6,266 nt of DNA, taken from NCBI GenBank assembly GCA_017881145.1, contig JADGRG010000252.1, positions 1 through 6,266 on the forward strand, in the 5' to 3' direction. Of this stretch, positions 1 to 5,671 are shown piece after piece. The translations under genes were made by a program, and so were the position numbers. The notes beneath the pieces are model-generated. The model was not told the DNA's origin, searched no databases, and saw nothing but the letters and a program-made list of their open reading frames with translations. The DNA comes from Sandaracinaceae bacterium. Lineage in GTDB: Bacteria; Myxococcota_A; Polyangia; Polyangiales; JAFGIB01. Position 1 is the first letter of the stretch, and every line of letters begins with the position of its first letter.

Positions 1-1010
1 ATCTGCAGAGCCTTGTGCGTGACACGGGTGGCCATCTCGGAAGCGAAGAGCTTGGCGCTGGCAGACTCTTGCGTGTTGCGCTGCTTCTTGTCCTTCAGAT
101 AGGCCGCACGGTGTACGAGCAGGCGCGCTGCGTCGTAGTCGGTCGCCATGTCGGCCAGCATGAACTGGATGGCTTGCTTCTCCGCGAGCACAGAGCCGAA
201 CGACTTACGTTCCTTGCTGTAAGCGACCGCCTTTTCGAGCGCCGCACGCGCGATACCGAGTGCCTGCGCCGCGATGCCGATACGACCGCCGTCGAGCGTG
301 CTCATCGCGACCTTGAAGCCGTCGCCCTCGCCTGCCAGGCGCTGTGCTTCCGGGATGCGACAGTTGTCGAAGAAGATGGTGGACGAGTGCGCGGCGTGGA
401 TGCCCAACTTCTCGTCGGGCTTGGAGCTGGAGAAGCCCGGAGTCTTGGTCGGCACGATGAAGGCGGTGATGCCTTTGTGGCCGACGTTCTTGCGTGTCAT
501 CGCGAAGATGATGGCCAAGTCGGCGTGCGGGCCGTTGGTGATGAAGTTCTTCGAGCCGTTGAGGATGTAGTCGTTTCCGTCGCGCTCGGCCACGGTCAGC
601 ATGGTGCTGGCGTCGGAGCCACTGGTCGGCTCGGTGAGGCCGAAGCAGCCGAGGATCTTGCCGGAAGCCATCGGTGTCAGGAAATCGCGCTTCTGTGCGT
701 CCGTGCCGTGCCGTGCGATCGGGTCACAGGCCAGCGAGTTGTTGACCGACATGATCACGCCGAGCGAGGCACAAGCGTGGCTGACCTCTTCGATCGCCAG
801 CGCATAGCCGATGTGATCGAAGCCCGAGCCACCGTATTCGCTGGGGATGGCGATGCCCATCATGCCGAGCTCGCCCAAACGCCTCACCAGATCCGTTGGC
901 CAGGTGCCTTCGTGGTCGAGCGCCTTGGCGCGCGGCTCAACTTCGCGCGTCGCGAACTCGCGAGCGGTCTGCTGCAACATCGACTGTTCCTGCGTCAACT
1001 CGAAGTCCAT
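1..1010 (-). CDS. Acyl-CoA dehydrogenase, short-chain/butyryl-CoA type (3' end cut by window edge)
   Basis: FAD-dependent acyl-CoA dehydrogenases catalyse alpha,beta-desaturation of acyl-CoA thioesters and pass electrons to electron-transfer flavoprotein, in the cytoplasm. The minus-strand reading frame gives 336 residues starting MDFELTQEQSMLQQTAREFA. Family marks in order: the N-terminal helical domain with GIAIPSEYGGSGFD (52-65); the first family signature GLTEPTSGSD (124-133); the beta-domain FAD contact FITNG (156-160); LDGGRIGIAAQALGIA (239-254); and the C-terminal YSKERKSFG (264-272). The visible end, THKALQ followed by AT, leads into the usual IHGGYGY signature. The family is about 380 residues long, so roughly 45 are missing, including the catalytic Glu (EIYEGT region in butyryl-CoA dehydrogenases). 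Substrate chain length therefore cannot be judged from this window; isobutyryl- or 2-methylbutyryl-CoA remain possible. The ATG start is supported by a good Shine-Dalgarno and by family N-terminal alignment. It lies 19 bp behind the TPR gene, probably in one operon. The family call is very secure. Confidence 0.97.
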   Translation of the reverse strand, partial: MDFELTQEQSMLQQTAREFATREVEPRAKALDHEGTWPTDLVRRLGELGMMGIAIPSEYGGSGFDHIGYALAIEEVSHACASLGVIMSVNNSLACDPIARHGTDAQKRDFLTPMASGKILGCFGLTEPTSGSDASTMLTVAERDGNDYILNGSKNFITNGPHADLAIIFAMTRKNVGHKGITAFIVPTKTPGFSSSKPDEKLGIHAAHSSTIFFDNCRIPEAQRLAGEGDGFKVAMSTLDGGRIGIAAQALGIARAALEKAVAYSKERKSFGSVLAEKQAIQFMLADMATDYDAARLLVHRAAYLKDKKQRNTQESASAKLFASEMATRVTHKALQ

Positions 1011-1020
1011 GACTCACACT

Positions 1021-1028
1021 CACCTTCC
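1021..1028 (-). promoter_or_regulatory. Ribosome binding site of the acyl-CoA dehydrogenase
   Basis: Read on the minus strand this is GGAAGGTG, followed by AG, a good match to the anti-Shine-Dalgarno sequence. It lies 10 nt before the ATG at 1010. It sits entirely in the 19-bp gap after the TPR stop codon (TAA, 1032-1030), so the dehydrogenase has its own initiation site but no room for a separate promoter in the gap. Confidence 0.75.
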
Positions 1029-1029
1029 A

Positions 1030-4000
1030 TTATTGAAGCAAGGGTCCCAGTGCCCGGCGGGCGCGGTCGGCGTATTTACCACTCGGGTCGAGCCTGAGGT
1101 AGCGCTGGTAGGCAGCTTGAGCATCGGGCGTGATCTTTCCGCCCAGCGACTCCCCCAACCAGAAGAACACCTCGGCGGGCGCACCGGCAAGCTGCGCTCC
1201 TTCACGTAGCTCGGTGCGGGCGGTCTCCATGTCTCCATGCCGAGAACGCATGATATACGCGTGACCCAACACGCCGAGCATGCGCGCGCGCAAATCAGGG
1301 GGCCGCAAGCGTGTGCCCCACGTCTTCTGTGCGTTCTGCAGAGTCTCCAGCGCATCCTTGGGCCGCTCGGCGCGCAGGAAGACGTCGGCACGGCCGATCA
1401 GCGCCTCGGGCAGCTCCGCATCGAGAGCCAGAGCGGAGTCGTAGGCGCCTGCGGCAGCATCGATCTCCTCGGCAGCGAAGAGCGCGTCGCCGTAGAGTGA
1501 AAGCACCATCACGCTCTTGTTGGGCACGTCGACCAGCGGTCGCAGGAGCGAGAGCGCCTGCCCGACTTTCTTGTTGGCCAACGCGACGCGCGCGGCGAGG
1601 GTTCGATAGCCCAGTGAGCTGCGTCCCGACTCGGGGACGGCGTCGACCTGCACCTGTGCGTCGTCGATGCGGCCGAGACCGAGCAGCGCTTCGACCCTGC
1701 CGAGGCGGCCCTGCAAGAGGCTCACCCCACGCGCGGCCAGCTCTTGATAGAGCGCGTCAGCGTCGGCGTATTTTCCGATGTCGAGCAGGAGGCCGGCCAG
1801 TCCGACCAGAGAATCGAGCTGCCCCGGGCAGAGCGCGAGCGCCTTGCGGAACGCAGCTTCGGCGCCAGCGGCATCCACAGCCAGACGGCGCGCTCGGCCC
1901 AGCAGGTAGTAGGCGGCTGCGTCGTCAGGCGCTACAACGAAACGTTGCGTGAGGGCGGTGCTCGCGGTTTCGGCGTCGTGGACGGCAAGAGCTGCTTCGG
2001 CCAACGCCAAGAGCGCCTCGGGATCGCCGGGTGCCTGGTGTGAGAGACGCTTGGCTCGCTCCAAGAGAGCCGGCGTCGGCGCGAGCTTGGCCTCCAAGCG
2101 CACTTGCAACGTGCCAACCCGCACACCGAGTCGCGGATTCTTGCGCTGCGCTTCAGTCAGTGCGGCGAAGACGCTGCGCAACGCGGCGTCCTGCCCGCTC
2201 TGCAGCGCGGCTTGCGCCTTCATGGCCAGGACGTCGATGTCGTCGTCCGGCACCTTGTCGAGCAGCAGAAGAGCGTGCTCTCCGTCGCCGCGTTCGATGA
2301 GAATGCGCGCGAGCAAGCGTCGATAGCCACTCACCTCCGGCGCTGCCGTCAGCGCCTGAGTGGCCGCGCGCTGCGCGAGCCCGAGCTTGCCAACGGCCAG
2401 CGCCTCGCGTGCGACCCACGCCATGAGCCGCGGTTCGTCGGCGCCTGCCGTGCCCGCTTGCTCCACGGCTGTAGCCGCGGCTTCGCTCTGCCCCTTGCGC
2501 CGCAAGAGGCGCGCTCGGGTCAGCGCGAAGAGCACACGATCAGCTGGTGCGGACGAGGTCGCCGCCGCCGCTAGCCCATCGAGCGCGGTCAGTGCAAGCG
2601 TGGGCTCGGCGTCGTCTGCTCCGACGAAGAGGCGCAAGAGGCGCGCACGCACGTGCTGCGGATGCTGTGCAAGCACGGCATCGATCCGCGCTTGCGCCTG
2701 GGCGCGCTCGGAGGCCTCGAGCTCCAGCTCGGCAAGCGCGAGCGCAGCCGTCGCAAGCTGTGGATCTGCCTGGACGGCTTGCTCCAGGTGATGCGCGGCT
2801 TGCGCGCGGGCCAGATGTTGCTCCACGCGACCGACGAGGTAGAGCAAGCGCGGCTTGCCGGTGGCGGCCTGCACTGCCGCTGCGAGATCTGCGTCGCGCG
2901 CGCCGAGGTTGCCCGACTCTGCGCTGATGATGGCCTGGCCAACGATCAACTCCGCCCCACTGTGGCCGTCTTCGCGCGCGCGGACCATCGCAGTGCGCAG
3001 CGCAGAGAGGTCACGCTGGCCGTCTTCGAGCACGCGCGTGGCATGCAGCAAGAGCGTCTCGCGCGGCACCTCGTGCGAAGCCGGATGCTGGTCGCGCGCC
3101 ATGCGCAAGAGCCGCTCTGCGTCGACGAGGGCTGCGTGATCTCCACTCTCGATGGATGCGCTGGCCTGCACCACCCATTGCGCTGCGAGCGCGTGCCGCC
3201 GCTCGGTCCAAGCCTGAAACCCGAAGTAGCCCCCAACGCAAAGCACGGCTGTCACAACCCAAACACCGATCACCACATTGCGCAGGCGTGTTCCGACGGG
3301 CGCCAGCTCAGCCGGTTGGCTCCACCGGGTAGTGTCAGCCGTCCGCTCCTCGAAGAGCCCGCCCGCGCGAACCAGATCAAGCGCAGCGTCTGCATCGATG
3401 GCGGCGCCGACATCTGCTCCAAGCTCGAGCTCCGATGCAGCCGGCGGTGGCGCTGCAGCGAGCGCCTCTTCGCGGTGTGCAGGTTGACGCGGCGCTTCCA
3501 GCGCATCGGCGTCACCCGAGAGCGTGGCAAGTGGCTCGTTAGGAGGCTCTTGCGCAACGGGTGCAGGCATCACGCTCGGAGCTGACACCATCCCCGACGA
3601 GCTCGGCGCAGACAGCCTGCCCGACGAGCTTGGGGCGGAGAGCGCGCCCGATGAGCTCGGCGCAGACAGCGTGCCCGATGAGCTCGGTGCAGACACCGTC
3701 CCCGGCGAGGTTCGTGGCGCACTGAGCGCCGCGGACGAGGAATCGTCCTGGATCTCGACGCCATCAGCTGCATCGAAGAGCTCCCAAGTGTCGCCGCCGT
3801 CGTCCGCAAACTCCATGCTCGGCTCGCTAGCCTCGTCCGCAAGCTCCATGCTCGGCTCGCTGGCCTCGTCCGCAAACTCCTGCGCAGCGGGAGACACCAC
3901 CGGCGCGGGATTGAGACCGGGAGTCGTGTCTCCCGTCGTAGCCTTTGCGGCTTTGGGAAACGGCGAAGGCCGACCCTGGGTCGGGGCTGCGGGCAGTGGC

Positions 4001-4833
4001 GGCAGAGCACCGGCAGCCGGCGCCGAGACGGCGGCGCGCGCGGGTGCCGCGCTCATCACGGGTCTAGGCGGCGCAACCACCGCCGCCAGCTTCGGCTCGC
4101 TCGCACGACGGACAGGTGCGGCCGGTGGCGCGCTCGTCACGGGTACAGCCGGCACTGACACGGCTGCCAGCTTCGGCTCGCTCACCGGGCGAGCCGCCGC
4201 CGTTGGCGGTGTGACCTGCGCCTGTGGCGTGACCGGCTCGGCAGGGCGTGAGGGCGCGTCCGCGACGCGCGGTGCTGGTGGCGGCGCAGGCGCTTCCACC
4301 TCGGGTTTGGGCGGTGCTGGCGCAGCTACGACCGCAGACGCAGGCGCAGGCTTCGTTGGTGCCGCAGCCAGCACTACCGCCGGCTCGGTCTCTTCCTCGA
4401 CGGAGGTCTCCGCCAGGTACTCGGCCCGTGCGGCCAGTGCAGCGGCCTCGGTATCGCTCGGGTCAAGCTCCACGGCGCGCCGCAGGGTCTTGGCGGCTCG
4501 CTCCGGATCACCACGCTTGAGCAACACTTGCCCCAACCACCGATAGGCGTCGGGTCGCGTCGGATCGACGCGCACCGCCCGCAGCAGCGTCGCTTGCGCC
4601 CGCACCAGGTCGCGTTCCATGAGCCAGGCGCGCCCCTCGATCACCAAAAGCGCGCCGTCCTCCCCGTCTTCGGACTGAGCACTTACCAAGACGCCGCGGG
4701 CATCACCGTAGCGCTTGGCTGCGAGCAACTCTTCAGCCAGGGCGGGCGCATCCTTCACGCTGGGCTGCGAGCGAAAGCGCAGCAGACGGGCATTGAGGCT
4801 GTGTGACGCCTGCTCGGTGTCCGGCTGATTCAC
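1030..4833 (-). CDS. Large TPR protein with repeat-rich linker and single transmembrane helix
   Basis: The 1267-residue product has these segments in order: two clear TPRs (about 61-128, ending in AVRVDP and AVELDP); an Ala/Pro-rich, probably disordered linker (about 145-500) with three repeat families; a hydrophobic segment VVIGVWVVTAVLCVGGYFGF (520-539), the only membrane span; and a long helical-repeat domain (about 545-1267) with TPR-like units, for example near 661-694, 971-1004, 1111-1143 and 1220-1252. TPRs bind proteins or peptides, so a scaffold or assembly role is inferred; there is no catalytic motif. With one mid-protein helix, the two TPR blocks should lie on opposite sides of the inner membrane. 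Arginines flank both ends of the helix, so orientation is not certain. The start is GTG at 4833-4831 without a convincing Shine-Dalgarno; the next ATG (residue 72) would cut into the first TPR. A stop lies in frame about 80 bp upstream. The exact function is unknown. Confidence 0.9.
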   Translation of the reverse strand: MNQPDTEQASHSLNARLLRFRSQPSVKDAPALAEELLAAKRYGDARGVLVSAQSEDGEDGALLVIEGRAWLMERDLVRAQATLLRAVRVDPTRPDAYRWLGQVLLKRGDPERAAKTLRRAVELDPSDTEAAALAARAEYLAETSVEEETEPAVVLAAAPTKPAPASAVVAAPAPPKPEVEAPAPPPAPRVADAPSRPAEPVTPQAQVTPPTAAARPVSEPKLAAVSVPAVPVTSAPPAAPVRRASEPKLAAVVAPPRPVMSAAPARAAVSAPAAGALPPLPAAPTQGRPSPFPKAAKATTGDTTPGLNPAPVVSPAAQEFADEASEPSMELADEASEPSMEFADDGGDTWELFDAADGVEIQDDSSSAALSAPRTSPGTVSAPSSSGTLSAPSSSGALSAPSSSGRLSAPSSSGMVSAPSVMPAPVAQEPPNEPLATLSGDADALEAPRQPAHREEALAAAPPPAASELELGADVGAAIDADAALDLVRAGGLFEERTADTTRWSQPAELAPVGTRLRNVVIGVWVVTAVLCVGGYFGFQAWTERRHALAAQWVVQASASIESGDHAALVDAERLLRMARDQHPASHEVPRETLLLHATRVLEDGQRDLSALRTAMVRAREDGHSGAELIVGQAIISAESGNLGARDADLAAAVQAATGKPRLLYLVGRVEQHLARAQAAHHLEQAVQADPQLATAALALAELELEASERAQAQARIDAVLAQHPQHVRARLLRLFVGADDAEPTLALTALDGLAAAATSSAPADRVLFALTRARLLRRKGQSEAAATAVEQAGTAGADEPRLMAWVAREALAVGKLGLAQRAATQALTAAPEVSGYRRLLARILIERGDGEHALLLLDKVPDDDIDVLAMKAQAALQSGQDAALRSVFAALTEAQRKNPRLGVRVGTLQVRLEAKLAPTPALLERAKRLSHQAPGDPEALLALAEAALAVHDAETASTALTQRFVVAPDDAAAYYLLGRARRLAVDAAGAEAAFRKALALCPGQLDSLVGLAGLLLDIGKYADADALYQELAARGVSLLQGRLGRVEALLGLGRIDDAQVQVDAVPESGRSSLGYRTLAARVALANKKVGQALSLLRPLVDVPNKSVMVLSLYGDALFAAEEIDAAAGAYDSALALDAELPEALIGRADVFLRAERPKDALETLQNAQKTWGTRLRPPDLRARMLGVLGHAYIMRSRHGDMETARTELREGAQLAGAPAEVFFWLGESLGGKITPDAQAAYQRYLRLDPSGKYADRARRALGPLLQ
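3586..3693 (-). repeat. Four 27-bp in-frame repeats encoding SAPSSSGxx
   Basis: Residues 381-416 of the TPR protein are four consecutive nine-residue units, SAPSSSG followed by TL, AL, RL or MV. A degenerate ten-residue unit (SAPRTSPGTV) comes before them and a partial SAPS after. At DNA level the copies differ mainly at silent and variable-position bases, so this is an older, diverged array. It is a Ser-rich flexible linker, possibly a multivalent peptide or a phosphorylation target. Confidence 0.85.
3811..3876 (-). repeat. Two 33-bp acidic repeats (ADEASEPSME)
   Basis: Two directly adjacent 33-bp copies (3844-3876 and 3811-3843), nearly identical at DNA level, encode residues 320-330 and 331-341: F or L followed by ADEASEPSME. 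A third, diverged copy (FADDGGDTWEL, 342-352) follows. The segment is strongly acidic in an otherwise Ala/Pro-rich linker. The high identity suggests a recent duplication or functional constraint. Confidence 0.85.
4033..4194 (-). repeat. Two 81-bp repeats containing SEPKLAAV
   Basis: Residues 214-240 and 241-267 of the TPR protein are a 27-residue tandem duplication. Each copy has SEPKLAAV (218-225 and 245-252) followed by a Pro/Val/Ala tail. A 17-nt identical DNA core lies at 4085-4101 and 4166-4182, exactly 81 bp apart. The core octapeptide is better conserved than its surroundings. Confidence 0.8.
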
Positions 4834-4905
4834 GTCTGCATGGTAACCCAGATTCCGAACCTGCCTCGGTTGAAAAGCCGCAGAGCGAAGCCTAGAAGAG
4901 CACCC
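4834..4905. promoter_or_regulatory. Divergent intergenic region between TPR gene and exported-protein gene
   Basis: These 72 bp separate the GTG start of the TPR gene from the chosen ATG of the plus-strand gene, so promoters for both directions must lie here or overlap coding sequence. On the plus strand there is a TTGAAA (4870-4875) and, 17 nt on, TAGAAG (4893-4898). These match sigma-70 boxes only partly, and the second overlaps the likely ribosome site. A near-palindrome GGTAACC lies at 4842-4848. Nothing convincing was found for the minus strand. If the alternative plus-strand start at 4840 were used, the gap would shrink to 6 bp. Confidence 0.4.
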
Positions 4906-5622
4906 ATGGGGTCACGCGCCACAGCACTCTCGCGAACCTGGCCGAGTCGACTTGCGCGACCTCTGGTCGCCGCTGGAATCTCGGCGCTGCTCGGCACTTT
5001 CGGCTGCACCGCCAGCGCACACCTGGCGGAAACGCCCGAAGCCAGCGTGCTTGCTTTCGCGCGTGCGCTGACCGACGGGCAGCTCGATGCGGCCTACGCG
5101 ATGATGTCGGAGGACTATCGCAAACGAGTCAGCATCGAGCAGTGGCGCCGCCAGCTCGGAGAGAACCCAGTAGAGCTGGCAGAAACCAGCGCGGCGCTCT
5201 CGCATGTCGAAGGCACGAGCCACGGCCAAGGCGTGGTGCACTATGGCGACGACGGCGAGGTGCGCCTGCAGAAGAGCGGAGAGCGCTGGCTGATCGCATC
5301 GGATCTCCTGACCTTCTACGACCAGTCTACGCCGCGCGCTGCGCTGCGAGCGTTCGTGCAGGCCATGGAGCGCAAGCGCTACGACATCGTGATGCGGCTG
5401 ATACCGGAGGCCGACAAAGAAGGCATGACGACCGACACCATGGAGACCGCCTGGTCAGGCCCGGCGCACGACGAAGTGGAGCGCATGCTCGCTGGCCTGC
5501 GCGATCATCAGGATGATCCCATCGAAGTGACTGACCAGCACGCCAGCCTGCCCTACGGCGATCGTAAGTGCGTCCGTTTCCTACGAGAGCACGGCGTCTG
5601 GAAGATCGAAGACCCCGAGTGA
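4906..5622 (+). CDS. Predicted exported/lipid-anchored protein with two tandem NTF2/DUF4878-like domains
   Basis: The product is 238 residues. The N-terminus is Arg-rich (MGSRATALSRTWPSRLARPL), then comes a hydrophobic stretch VAAGISALLGTFGC (21-34) ending in Cys34. This looks like a signal peptide, possibly a lipoprotein signal, but TFGC lacks the usual Leu at -3. The mature part holds two homologous units: residues 43-139, starting TPEASVLAFARALTDGQLDA and ending near GERWLIAS; and residues 142-238, starting TPRAALRAFVQAMERKRYDI and ending near HGVWKIEDPE. The helix-then-sheet pattern with a terminal W-x-I strand is typical of NTF2-like/DUF4878-type lipoprotein domains. These usually lack catalysis and bind small ligands or partners, so the function here is unknown. 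The ATG at 4906 is preferred: it gives a normal signal peptide and has a purine stretch AGAAGAG (4894-4900) five bases ahead. An in-frame ATG at 4840 would add 22 basic residues. The gene is transcribed divergently from the TPR gene and convergently with the Gly-rich gene. Confidence 0.85.
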   Translation: MGSRATALSRTWPSRLARPLVAAGISALLGTFGCTASAHLAETPEASVLAFARALTDGQLDAAYAMMSEDYRKRVSIEQWRRQLGENPVELAETSAALSHVEGTSHGQGVVHYGDDGEVRLQKSGERWLIASDLLTFYDQSTPRAALRAFVQAMERKRYDIVMRLIPEADKEGMTTDTMETAWSGPAHDEVERMLAGLRDHQDDPIEVTDQHASLPYGDRKCVRFLREHGVWKIEDPE

Positions 5623-5658
5623 GCTTGCACGCTGCACCGTCTGCGGCAGCGTGCAAGC
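5623..5658. terminator. Perfect 13-bp inverted repeat, probable bidirectional terminator
   Basis: GCTTGCACGCTGC (5623-5635) and GCAGCGTGCAAGC (5646-5658) are exact reverse complements around a 10-nt loop. The left arm begins directly after the TGA of the plus-strand gene (5620-5622). The right arm ends 13 bp before the stop of the minus-strand gene (5674-5672). Neither side has a T tract, so it is not a textbook intrinsic terminator. Position and symmetry still suggest termination or 3'-end protection for both convergent transcripts. Confidence 0.65.
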
Positions 5659-5671
5659 GCAACGTGACGGG

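Noticed and set aside
15..1097. 360-codon plus-strand ORF opposite the acyl-CoA dehydrogenase
   Set aside because: It lies antisense to an unmistakable dehydrogenase, runs past its start into the TPR gene, has no recognisable motifs and an Arg/Ala/Val-heavy composition typical of GC-rich shadow frames.
2653..3585. 310-codon plus-strand ORF inside the TPR gene
   Set aside because: It is antisense to the TPR domain and membrane helix coding region, shows no domain or ribosome site, and is explained by GC-rich codon bias.
3524..4546. 340-codon plus-strand ORF rich in DELGAD repeats
   Set aside because: Its repeats (SxPDELGAD) are the reverse-strand reading of the SAPSSSG and ADEASEPSME repeats. 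The minus-strand frame is continuous with TPRs on both sides, so that frame is the real one.
4870..4898. TTGAAA / TAGAAG sigma-70-like promoter with 17-bp spacing
   Set aside because: The -10 match is weak and overlaps the likely Shine-Dalgarno. It would imply a transcript starting at the ATG itself, so it is too uncertain to list as a promoter.
4840..4905. ATG at 4840 as start of the exported-protein gene
   Set aside because: It would add 22 very basic residues ahead of the signal peptide and leave only 6 bp to the divergent TPR start. The ATG at 4906 has a better ribosome site and a normal signal length, although 4840 is not excluded.
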